Assembly (NCBI GenBank): GCA_003990745.1
Contig: RBNI01000056.1
Location: 1-47,226, forward strand
From: Jimgerdemannia flammicorona
Lineage: Eukaryota; Mucoromycota; Endogonomycetes; Endogonales; Endogonaceae
Direction: 5' to 3'
DNA length: 47,226 nt
Below the pieces are notes generated by a model. The model was not told the origin of the DNA. It saw only the letters and a list, made by a program, of their open reading frames with translations, and did no database searches. Each line of letters opens with the position of its first letter. Position 1 is the stretch's first letter. A program made the position numbers and the translations under genes. Positions 1 through 9,579 of the stretch are shown one piece after another.

Positions 1-15
1 AACGCACTTGCCTCC

Positions 16-37
16 CCGGACGCGATTCGCGTTCCGG
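16..37 (+). promoter_or_regulatory. Hairpin overlapping ribozyme stem III
   Basis: CCGGA-CGCG (16-24) pairs with CGCG-TTCCGG (28-37) around a 3-nt loop, about nine base pairs with one bulged T. Its 3' arm includes positions 34-37, which are needed for ribozyme stem III, so the two folds exclude one another. It could act as a pre-cleavage switch. The hairpin is seen directly; the role is inferred. Confidence 0.55.
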
Positions 38-91
38 TCTTGGCTGCTTCTTATGCCAACTGATGAGCCCCTTGAGCAAGGGCGAAACCGG
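34..91 (+). ncRNA. Type III hammerhead self-cleaving ribozyme
   Basis: All three helices and the conserved core are present. Stem III pairs CCGGT (34-38) with ACCGG (87-91). Stem I pairs TTGGC (40-44) with GCCAA (55-59) around a 10-nt loop. The core CTGATGA lies at 60-66. Stem II pairs GCCC (67-70) with GGGC (80-83) around a 9-nt loop, and GAAA follows at 84-87. The expected cleavage site is after C39, within a GUC triplet. The stem I and stem II loops are large enough for the loop-loop contact natural hammerheads use. In known genomes such ribozymes process RNAs of retrozymes, Penelope-like elements and viroid-like agents; which applies here cannot be told because the element is cut by the window edge. 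Confidence 0.87.
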
Positions 92-276
92 TCTAGGTCA
101 TCGAAAATCGAACGTGGTCGAGCAGGTCGTCAAGATATGTCATTGCATATGTAATTGTATGACTTTTGTCGCGAAATAAAAATATATAAATATATAAAAC
201 AAGGCCGATATATGATAAAGTGTGTTCCGATTTATAACTTTGTGAAAAGAACGGCAACGGATATCACTGTCAACAC

Positions 277-296
277 GTGGCTAAGCCACTTTTTTT
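277..296 (+). terminator. GC hairpin followed by seven T residues
   Basis: GTGGC-TAA-GCCAC (277-289) forms a perfect 5-bp hairpin and is followed directly by T7 (290-296). In a eukaryote a T-run of this length can stop RNA polymerase III; a hairpin plus U-run also looks like an RNA 3' end. It lies about 250 nt after the predicted ribozyme cleavage site, so it may mark the 3' end of a short RNA. No clear A-box or B-box promoter was seen. Confidence 0.3.
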
Positions 297-480
297 CTAG
301 CGAAGAGCGCGTCCAAAAACAACTGGACTAAGTACGGTCATTTCCATTCCTTACCACCTATACTCACTAGCTCACGTCCTCCACCTAGGCCAAACAAAAC
401 CGATTCGGTCAAGGAACCATCAGCGGCCCTGTCCCCATCAAACCACAAGGCATTACTCCGCATGCGCTAAGTTACTAAGT

Positions 481-1408
481 TGCTACCTGGCATATGGCAA
501 TTCAGTCCCAAAAGGGTACATATACATATTGTATGCCAATTGATTCTCATGGTCATATAGGGGTATTGGGATGCACGATGATATGTTTATTTTGTTTATG
601 TGATACTTTATGATTTTGCAAACCTTTTCCTGTTTTGATTGCATCCATCTGTCTTTTTACCAACAGAGAGGGTAATCTATATTGACTACTTTGGCATGCC
701 ATATGACAATTGTAGAAGGAGGAAGGTGATGCCAAATGAACGCAGTATAAATTGGGGGTCGGGTACATTGGTAAGTTGTATTTTGAAGGATTGGATAGGA
801 TTAGGAATTTAGAGGGTTCAACAGAGGTAGTATGCAATGAAAAACTTGATTGTTGAGTATATGGTCATTTTAACAATTCTTGTTCACTCTACTACAAATT
901 ATTATTCAATCTACTGGCAGTGTGGAGGACAACATCAATGATATTAATTCAGTGATACTGGAGATTATACTTCGATGATGATTAGGACAACAATGACAAT
1001 AGCAATGGTAGTCAGTATGGTCCACCATCTGATCATTGGGGGGAAGGACCTGACAATACCCACTCTATCACCTGGCACTGTCAGCATTGCCTTGCCTTGC
1101 ACTGCTAGCACCATTCCCAGCATTTCACTCAGCCATTTTGGAGGTTAAGCAAGAGACATATTGCCAGTAGATATTGGTCGCACTGCTGTGGCAAAGATGA
1201 ACCTGAAGAGGGGTGGCAGCCTGAGAATGAGAGGGGGAAATGGTGAAAGAGGAAGAAGGTGATGACGATGACGAGCCAGTGGATCCTATCATACATCAAG
1301 AAATCCTAGTCTTCTGATCTAGTTATTAAGATAGGTAATTGTGGAGAGCCACATTTAGAGGGAGCTGTCTGTAAGCATATTGATGATTCTCACAATAAGC
1401 CTTAGATA
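481..1408. other. Unassigned stretch without a recognisable gene
   Basis: I see no domain, no long open frame and no terminal repeats. The short frames here lack recognisable protein character. An acidic-codon run (GATGACGATGACGAG) lies near 1260-1280 but has no supporting frame around it. Confidence 0.4.
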
Positions 1409-1416
1409 GTGTGGAC
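1409..1416. repeat. Left target-site duplication of the MITE
   Basis: GTGTGGAC, matched by GTGTGGAT at 1967-1974 with a single C/T difference. A shifted reading, TAGTGTGG on both sides, gives an exact 8-mer but moves the element ends by two bases. Confidence 0.6.
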
Positions 1417-1966
1417 TAGTGCTCTGAACAAGTCAATCCAGATGGGATTCAGATGGATTTGAATCAACCATTGTTTTGATTTCCAAATTGGACAATTAAA
1501 TGTTTCCATCAATAACTTGATGAATAATTATCCAAATTTGATGATCTTAATGTCATTTGAAAGCCCTTAATAAGGCCTTTCTAATGATATCAAGAACATT
1601 AAAATCGGATTACACATTGCCGAGATATTAAGAAAAACGTTCTATTTGACGAAATTTCCAAAATTGGCAAATTGAAGAATTTCCAAAATCGGTGATTCAG
1701 ACGGTTTCCTTCATAACTTGGCAATGCATGATCGTATTTCAATGTTCTTGGTATCGTTAGATAGGCCTTATTAAGGGCTTTCAAATGACATCAATATCAT
1801 TAAATTTGGATGATTATTCATTGAGTTATTGATGTAAACATTTAATTATCTAATTTGGAAATCAAAACAATAGTTGATTCGAATCCCATCCAAGTTGATT
1901 CAGATGGGATTCAATCCAAATCAATCCGAATCCAATCCGGATTAAATTGACTCATTAGGAGTACTA
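1417..1966. mobile_element. 550-bp palindromic MITE, hAT-like ends
   Basis: The two halves are near-complete reverse complements: for example AGCCCTTAATAAGGCC on the left matches GGCCTTATTAAGGGCT on the right, and pairing continues almost to the centre near 1690. The ends are TAGTGCTC and GAGTACTA. They are flanked by GTGTGGAC (1409-1416) and GTGTGGAT (1967-1974), an 8-bp target duplication with one transition. An 8-bp duplication and a TAGTG-type end fit a non-autonomous hAT foldback element. No transposase is encoded. Confidence 0.75.
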
Positions 1967-1974
1967 GTGTGGAT

Positions 1975-2323
1975 ATACAAGCATGAGGTCTATGTAATAC
2001 ATCATTCCTCATTAGTGTATTGCATCTGAATCTAGCTCTTAGTATAGTTCCTTCACATCCTCGAGAAGCCATAGGTATATGTGACATTCGATGTCAGTTG
2101 GTGCATTCTGGCTATAGAACTATACCAAGTCAACAAAAGGTATATTGAAGATCATAGATGATTGTGTAAGCAGTAACTCAAGTACCTTTTTGGAGAGGCT
2201 GTTCATATCCCCTATAATGAGAATGTGCTTAGTGCTCCGATGCATTGCTGTGACTTATGGGATAGTGACATCACTATCAGATCCTGTGACTTAGCCATGA
2301 CATTGAGAAAAAAATGTCTGCAG
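1975..2323. other. Unassigned spacer between MITE and minisatellite
   Basis: No recognisable coding domain or repeat structure. A short open frame near 2160-2290 has no features I can place. Confidence 0.4.
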
Positions 2324-2590
2324 TATTATCCACATTATCTACATTATCTATATTACTTGAATTATCTACATTATTTGTATTACCTGCATTATCTACATTA
2401 TCTACATTATCTGAATTATCCACATTATCTGCATTATCTGCATCGTCCACATCATTTGCATTTTCTACATTATCCATATTGTCTACATTATTCACATTAT
2501 TTACATAATCCATATTATCTACATTATCTGCTTTATTTATATTATCCACATTATCTATATTATTCAATCTGCATTGTCTATATTATCAAT
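2324..2590. repeat. 9-bp minisatellite, unit TTATCTACA
   Basis: About 28 tandem copies of a 9-bp unit (TTATCTACA and variants such as TTATCTGCA, TTATCCACA and TTATTTACA). The multiple of three keeps all frames open, so long low-complexity frames appear on both strands. I treat these as by-products of the repeat, not genes. Confidence 0.85.
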
Positions 2591-2913
2591 ATATGCCATA
2601 TATATACTACACAGGAATACAATACTCAGCTAAATAGAGAAATATATAACCAATCTAAAAATAATTTAGGTATATATATATGAGACCATGTGCTAACTAA
2701 TCCCAATCATGTACAGAGACCATATACTAATCTTGATCGAGATGTCCTGGTCTCAACAGGACATTTAAGATTATGAGGTCATTGGCCTTTAGGACTCACT
2801 GTCTTGTGAATTTTGGTAGACTGCAAACTCTAAGTCATAAGCTACAAAAGGTTAATAGAAATTTATCACTGTTGTTGTCTGCAACTAAGCTTTGCTTAGT
2901 CTCAGACTATTTC
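2591..2913. other. Spacer left of the DIRS element
   Basis: AT-rich, with TATATA runs near 2600-2680 and no gene. The outermost part of the DIRS left end may extend a few tens of bases into it, but the inverted-repeat match fades before 2914. Confidence 0.4.
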
Positions 2914-3076
2914 AGAGTTGGTTTCTGCCATCTAGAAAGCAATGGCATGCTTTATTTGTCTTAGAAATAGTGGTTTTATATTTAACTACAAATTCATCTA
3001 TCTAAGATATATATGTGAGACATTTGTGTAAAACATAGTAATAAAAGTGTCCCTGCTCTCACAGAGTTCTCTTAGT
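2914..3076. repeat. Left inverted terminal repeat of the DIRS element
   Basis: Begins AGAGTTGGTTTCTGCC and ends near GAGTTCTCTTA. It is the reverse complement of 13481-13640 with scattered, mostly transition, differences. The shared block includes TTTACACAAATGTCTCACA read on the opposite strand. Confidence 0.8.
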
Positions 3077-3168
3077 CATTTTGAAAGCTTTGGTAGTTTG
3101 CCTTCTTACTTTTAACTCTCAAAACTTTTCTAACTATAAACTATGAATAACTTCAACAGTAACAACAA

Positions 3169-4180
3169 CAGGCTGTCTTGGCCAAATGGGCTGAGTTCAT
3201 TCAGCAGATCTCTGAGGCAGTCATGATCAGTCTCTGCCCTGCACCACTGGATCCAGCTATCATGATTAAACGTGAACAACAGCATATCATTGATTCTCTC
3301 TTCCTCCAATGAATGAGACATACCAGGGGCTCAGTCTCTGAACCTGACAGGCACTCTGATGGTATAGATAATAATGCCTCTATCAACAATAATGGCAGTG
3401 ATGAGGAATTCCTCACAGCCACAAGAACGAGAGCTCTCGGCCATTTTCACATCTCACCCACCTTCACTGATATCATTCCCACTGAATATATCCATATATA
3501 CCTCACCCCTCCTAGCCTTACGAAGCTCATCTGCTGCAACCTAGAGCCCAAGGGTGGTGTCTTTTAAACTCTCTCCATTGATAAGGCATTCCTTGACAAT
3601 TTCCCCAAAGCTGCTCGAGATGCTGACTGCATCCTTGCTGACTCACAATGCACAATCTACAACATACTCTGCCCTATTGCCATTCTCCTCTATACTCTTG
3701 AACTATGGAGTAATGGGGCTGATGTTCACCAAAACATAGTCCATGATATTATTGTTACCCCCATAGTGGAAAAACTCCAAGACTCACTTCAGATCAGATT
3801 CTACAAGGTAGAAAGCATCTATATCTGCCATCAGATTGACCTTACCAAAGCTACAGAATGATCTCTCATCCTTATCTCCACATATCATATAGTCACATCT
3901 GGCTCTGAGTATGATGGTGACCTCTTCAGTGCTGACTTCATTCACTACTTCCAGGATGATGCAAAATACAGAAACACTGACTCACAGTTCAAGCAGCCTC
4001 TAGCAAGCCCTTTACCCCTTGGAACAACTCCTCCTCTGCCTGTAGCAAATTCACCTCTGGGAGCCAGGGCTGGAGAAATGGATCCTGGGGTGACCAATGC
4101 TCTGACTTCTGAAACTCTCCCCAATCTTCTCAGAACTGCACCCCAAGTCAACAGGGTGGCTTCTGAAGCCAGACACTAGG
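3169..4180 (+). pseudogene. Decayed Gag-like gene of the DIRS element
   Basis: A run of protein-like frames lies between the left terminal repeat and the RT. It has no zinc knuckle. A patch reading EYDGDLFSADFIHYFQDD lies near 3908-3965, followed by a proline- and serine-rich stretch. Assignment as Gag rests on position; sequence family membership is not demonstrable by eye. In-frame stops and frame changes break it. Confidence 0.45.
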
Positions 4181-4509
4181 GCTAGGTACAACAACACCCA
4201 CCATCAACCTCTGAAAGATCCTCCTATATATCACTCTCTGGTCCTGAAGGTGCTCAATATCTCCAAGATAAGTGCTCATCTGGCTCAGATTCCTGAATCA
4301 GTTTGGCAAGCCCTAGGAGTTGACTGCTGGGCAAATGATATGGCCCATAGTAAGACATGTATTGATTGGATATACCTCCTGACACTACTATGTATCTGGC
4401 CCCACTTCTCATAAATGAGATATAACTGCTATGAAAAAAGCCCTGGTGGACACTACTATGTATCTAGAACTTCTATGATAAAGGGGCTACTTATAAGACC
4501 CAACCTGGG

Positions 4510-5780
4510 GAAGAGCTCTTCTTCTCTAGTATATTTACTATCCCCCAGATTGACAAGAATTGGGTCTGCCTCGATGCATATTTGCTGAATGAGTTTGTAT
4601 AGTGATTATACTTCAAGATAGAAGGTATTCAAATGCTCCACCACATGGTATGTCCAGGGGACTTCCTCATCAAGATAGACATCAAGGATGCCTACCTCCA
4701 CATTCCTCTCCATCCCACTGATCAATAGTTTCTGGCCTTTCAATAGCAACAAATCAACTGGAAATTCCAGGTCATGCCATTTGATCTATCTTTGGCCTCT
4801 CAAATCTGGATAAAGATGATGGCCACCATTCTGGAACTGCTATGACAATGCAGTATTCACCTCACCTACTATATTGATGATATCTACCTACTGGCCTCCA
4901 GCTATGATGAAGCTGTTCACTATGGCCAGATAATCTGCAACCACCTGGAGACCTTGGGGTTCCTCCTCCATTCGACGAAATATGCATGGGACCCCAAACA
5001 AGTTCAGATGTTCCTTGGGTTCCTGATAGATACCAATGCCATGGAGCTATGCCTGCCAAGAGACAAGATATGCAAGATCTGTAAGGAGACAGCCTCCCTC
5101 CTCTGTCAAGCCTCCAAATCCAGCATCCCAATCCACAAGATGGCCTCTCTGGTTGGTCTCTGCAATTCCATGACCCAAGCCATCTTCCTCGCATGCTTTT
5201 ATATCTGGACACTCATCTGCAATATACAGGCCACCCTCTGTCACTCCAATTGAAACAGATGGATGACACTTTCTTGGGCATCATTGACTGACCTCCATTG
5301 GTGGTCCCACAAACTGCTGGGATAGAATGGCTGCTCTCTCCTCACTGAGGTCCCCAAGATCATAGTGGATACAGATACCAGCAATGTGGGATGGGGTTTT
5401 GAGATCTCCTCCTCTACTACCAACATCAGTCATGCCACACAGTGGGTGGCCGACACCTGGACATCCTTGGAGCACTATCTGTCCATCAACTACCATGAGC
5501 AGAAGACAGTTCTCTTTGCCCTCCAGATCAACTCACACCACTGGTAGAACCATATGGTCCTGGTCCAGATGAACAATATAACTATATAGGTGTTTATCAA
5601 CAAACAGAGAGGCTCTCTCCACCACCTCTACACCATTGTGACATGCATCTACTTGATCTGCATGACACACTGCATTTGCCTCTTCACAGAATACCTCCCA
5701 GGTTCGGGAATATTTGGGCAGACTTTTTGAGCCACCTCCATCCTGACCCTGATGACTGGAAGCTGTACCCAGCAGTATTC
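4510..5780 (+). pseudogene. DIRS reverse transcriptase and RNase H, decayed
   Basis: RT motifs appear in order: KIDIKDAYLHIPLHP near 4674-4718, VMPFDL near 4774, the catalytic box YYIDDIYLL (4867-4893), then a thumb-like stretch with FLGFLID near 5013. An RNase H-like start, VDTDTSNVGWGF, lies at 5362-5397, and a DIRS/PAT-like tail EYLPG lies near 5690. The catalytic Asp pair is intact and encoded GAT-GAT (4876-4881), unlike most RTs in this window. Several TAG and TGA codons and at least one frame change make it non-functional. Confidence 0.75.
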
Positions 5781-5989
5781 CAATGCCTATATCACCTGTG
5801 GGGCCTGGTCCAACTCAACCTATTCACCTCACAAATGACCATACAGATCTCTCTCTTCTACAGCTGGTAGGCTGACCTCAAAGCCTTAGAGATGGATGTT
5901 TTTCAATACCACTTGCCTTCAACCAGAGCATATGTAAACCCTCCTTTGATCCTGATCAATCACATACTCTATAAGATGAAGGAGGACCA

Positions 5990-7137
5990 ATGCTCTCACC
6001 TTATCCTTATCACCCCTTTCTGACCATAACAGAGCTAGTGGCCGGAACTTCTGGGGATAGCAGTAGTCCCCCCGATTCTTCTTCCACATTGGGCTCTGAC
6101 AGCAGCTATATAGATGTGCTATTGAGACACCCTTGCCTGGCTGATCAGTGGTACTCCCCAGATACTGCAGTATTGGTAGAGTCAGCTTGTGATCTCATTC
6201 ACACCAGTATCTGGACCTCTTCCCACAAGAACTATGAGTTTGCCTACCAACACTATGTCTGTTGGTATCATCAATGGCATATCGATCCCCTTTATATATC
6301 TACTGAGCAGTAGATGAACTACCTTACCTATCTCTTTCATGAGGGCATAAGTACCTGACAACTCTGCAGCATCTGCACTACCATTGACTAATGGACTCTG
6401 CCATTGATGGTGTCTGTTTCTCCAAACTCTCTACAGTCTCTCATCTTATCTGGGGGGTGGGCAACTTATACCCCCTCTTATTCAAGGATAAGGCCCAGTG
6501 GTGGGATGTCTCTGTTCTCATCCACTAGTTGGCCTCTTTGGGCCCCTTTGACTCTATTGAGTAGTAGGGTCCTACATGGCAAGAAAACCCATGCCCTTTT
6601 GGCACTTTGCATATTATGGCATATTGCAAGTGACTTTGCCCAATGTTGGGCAACTATGGATTTCTGGGGTGGCCAAGGTGACTAGCCTGCCGAAATGGTT
6701 CTCACTGCAGATATGACTAAGGAATGCACACCCAACTCTCCCTTCAAAACCTCCCACCCTATCCCGGCACTTCTGGAGGACAAGGATATGTACCTGGTAT
6801 ACTAGGTCTACCACTGGATATATGAAACAGAACCCCTATACCCAATACATAGCAGAGACCACCTCTTTATCAGCACACACTCTCCCTATTACAACTTAAC
6901 TGCTGACTGCCTTCACAACTAGTTTTTGGAATATATGGTGGCTGCTGGCATTGATCCCATCCACTATCCCTATTCTGTTCAGGCAGAATCCTCCACTGAG
7001 GCATTGGAAGGGGGAACTCCCATTGGACAATAGCTAGCCCAAGTTAATGGGGGGGCAGTGCTTGGTGGGTGGTAGGAGAGAGTTTTGGCCTATATAGTCT
7101 AGGTTCCCTTCTAATAAAAATCTGTGGGATATAAGTC

Positions 7138-7174
<37 letters not shown>

Positions 7175-7255
7175 AACTCCCATTGATGAAGTCCTGAAGA
7201 GTGGGAACTGAAGCTCTAAGACTACTTTTGAACATCACTACCATCTATTCCATAG
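5990..7255 (+). pseudogene. Tyrosine recombinase of the DIRS element, interrupted
   Basis: A core-binding-like segment (SSHKNYEFAYQHYVCWYHQW, about 6222-6281) is followed by broken frames and a C-terminal segment with AAGIDPIHYPYSV near 6943-6980. The end continues after a retroposon insertion as TPIDEVLKSGN and FEHHYH (7227-7244), where TAC at 7239-7241 is the candidate catalytic tyrosine. The expected HxxR arginine reads CAG (6980-6982), which fits CGG to CAG decay. The family call rests on the FEHHY end and the DIRS context. Confidence 0.55.
7026..7174 (+). mobile_element. Short poly(A) retroposon inside the recombinase gene
   Basis: About 115 bp of non-coding sequence ends in A28 (7142-7169). 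It is flanked by exact 11-bp repeats AACTCCCATTG (7015-7025 and 7175-7185). The host frame resumes directly after the second copy (PIDEVLKSG), which confirms insertion. It is either a 5'-truncated LINE tail or a SINE. Its body does not closely match the tail of LINE-A, so it may be another family. Confidence 0.75.
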
Positions 7256-7590
7256 GTTGCTGGTTCTTTTTAAGACCTCTTGAGTGAAATCTTTAGTATA
7301 CACAGTCCTCCATTACAAGGTCACTTTGCCAGCCCGGCACTCTGCTCATCTCCAATCTATAAACAACCAACTCTGAAATGGTCCAAGACCAAGTGAAGTT
7401 TAGTCCTGGATGGACAAGGTGCTATAGGCAGAGGGCCCACATCTTTCTCCAGTAACATTCAGATTTCACAATCTTTTGATAACACTTTTGATGCAGTTTC
7501 TGGAGACAAACTACTAGTTTCATGACAATCAATGAGCATCCTGAGGTGTGTACTGGGCAGGGTGGCCCTAGAGCATTCAAATGGCAGTAA

Positions 7591-9543
7591 GTGTGGAGAG
7601 GCCCTGGCTTGGGGGGAAGCATGAGGGGCCTGCTGGCAGGAGGATATGGTGGAGGAGAGGGCAGAGCTAGAGGTCAAGGGTCTGGTAGGGTGAGCTTTAC
7701 AGAGAAGGTAAAGGGGGGACAGCAGGGAGCCAGACTGGAGAGCTGGCTGAGGGGGGGGAAGGTACCGGTGGGGGCTTCTAGGCAGTAATCTCATGGGGGT
7801 GCCTCTCTGGGGGGCCATAGGGGTGGAGCTGGGGGGGTAGCAGCTGAAGTGGGGACTACTGATGGAGGTGTGATAGGTGATCTGGAAAAAAATCTAGATG
7901 GGACTGCTGATGGTGAGCCGAGCAGTAGGAAAGGCATGAGGCCCAGAGACCTGGCAGATAGTGTAACAGGACTGGTGGTAGCACTGTTACTCAAGAAGTC
8001 AATCTCAGAATTTGCAGTCATAATGTGTTTCCGGGGCTTGGTAGTGATAGTGAAAATGGTGCTGGAGCTCATCGCTAAGCAGGTGGCAGGAGCAGCATCT
8101 GTGAAGTTTTTGAAGGGACTGGAGGGAGTGGAGGTGGGTTTTGAGGAGGTGGCACCACTGGAGCCAGTACTGAAGGTTGGATTAGTGGTTGGAGAGATGT
8201 GTGTTCCAATGGTATATTGCCTGAAGTGGGATCCCAGGGTGGTCCAACTGCTGGTGAAAGGAGTGCCAATGGTGTCGGTGATGGAGACAAGAAAGAGAGT
8301 TGTGGATTTCATGGCAGAGTATGGAGAGGTGGTGGATATCAGATTCAGGATCTGGGAAGAGACCTCACTCAGGACTGGTGACATAGATGTAAGGATTCGG
8401 CTGGCTGGAAAGGAAGCTTCTGGGAAGGTGAGAGACTGGCCTTCAGTGATAGCCTGGGGAGCAATCCTGTATAAGGTGACAAGGGTGAAGGGTAGTGAGG
8501 AGGAGGAGGAGGATTTATTGGAAGTGCTAAAAGAGCTGGGTGGTGCTGTAGAGAGGCAAGCGAAGGCTTGAGAGGCTTTTGTAGAGGTGATGCATTTGGA
8601 GGTGGTAGATGGAAAGAGGATTTGAGTGACCAAGAAGCAGTGGAAAAGGGCTCAGGGGTATAAGAGACAGAAGGAGCTGCTGGTCAAGATGGATGATGGG
8701 CCACTGGGGGATGCGAGCAAGGTGAAGGGTGCAGGGGGAGCCAAAGCGAGTGTCTGGGCTGGCGAGGGGAAGGGAAAGGACAAGACAAAGGCAGGGAAGG
8801 ATATGGTGAAATGCAGTAAGGACCCATATGCTGATGGTATGCTGGAGGTGTGAGAGGAGGACTGGGAGGGCTCCCCTTCCCCTATCCCTCTTATCAGATG
8901 CAGCCTGGCTTCCCGAAATAGGGTGGTAGAAGATGTGCCAATGTGAGGGGCCCAGAGGGTGCAATTTGGAGTTCCAGAGGTAGCATATGGGGGACAGGTG
9001 GTGGAGGCAGACAAGGAGGAACTGGTGGATGTCCCAGAGGTGTGAGATGAGTCTGCAAGTGCTGGAGCTGACACCACAATGTTGGATGGAGGAAGGCCAG
9101 TGACTCCAGGGGGGAAAGTAGTGGGGAACTTACTGTGGATGTGCCGGATAATGAACAACCTGGTGGTAGAAGAGTTGGGGGAGGTGGACTTGTGAGTGAT
9201 GAGTGATGATCATTGGGCAGAGATAATGCAGGGGGATGGAGTAATGAAGACATTGAAGGTGGAAATTCTTGTGGTATACCTGGAGGAGGAAGGGTATAAG
9301 GTGGATAAGGAGAGAGAGGCAGAGATGGTGGTCATTGCTGGAGAGAGGGCTGAATACTACTAGAACAAGTGGTATGGGCTGCAGCTCTAGCAGGAGGCAT
9401 GCATTGAATACTGAGAGGAGTTTGAGGAGAAAGCAGATGGAGAGATGAATGAACTGCTGGCTAGATTAGAGGCTCAGAGGGTGGAAGAGGAGGAGGTGGC
9501 TGCGGAACATAATCTGGATATGGTGTAGGAGGAGATGAGCATA
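7591..9543 (+). pseudogene. LINE-A ORF1-like region
   Basis: One continuous reading frame, broken only by stop codons (for example near 7786, 8572 and 8854). It starts glycine/arginine-rich, has a central stretch rich in Val, Lys and Glu (about 7849-8571), and ends in a long Glu-rich, likely coiled-coil part (about 9230-9540). No CCHC knuckle is evident. LINE ORF1 proteins bind the element RNA; that role is assumed from position. The same frame runs straight into ORF2, so one fused product cannot be excluded. Confidence 0.6.
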
Positions 9544-9579
9544 GAGCAGTAGAGATTGGTTAACAGCATAACATCTTCC

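Larger units (their letters stand above)
1..480. other. CpG-rich non-coding segment at left edge
   Basis: This stretch has CpG dinucleotides throughout, whereas most of the window is strongly CpG-poor. No convincing reading frame is present. It contains the hammerhead ribozyme at 34-91 and a hairpin with a T-run at 277-296. The contrast suggests either DNA outside the methylated transposon domain or a much younger insertion. The left end is cut by the window, so a mobile unit around the ribozyme cannot be delimited. Confidence 0.6.

Noticed and set aside
1599..1784. 61-codon frame at the MITE centre
   Set aside because: It lies inside the palindrome and has no relation to a transposase.
2225..2683. 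Long Tyr/His/Leu-rich and Asn/Asp/Val-rich frames on both strands
   Set aside because: They are translations of the 9-bp minisatellite, which keeps several frames open by its period.
7791..8633. 280-codon open frame on the minus strand
   Set aside because: It lies antisense to the LINE-A ORF1 region, which is the frame conserved in LINE-B. It is Ser/Thr/Pro-rich, as expected of a GA-rich strand read backwards.
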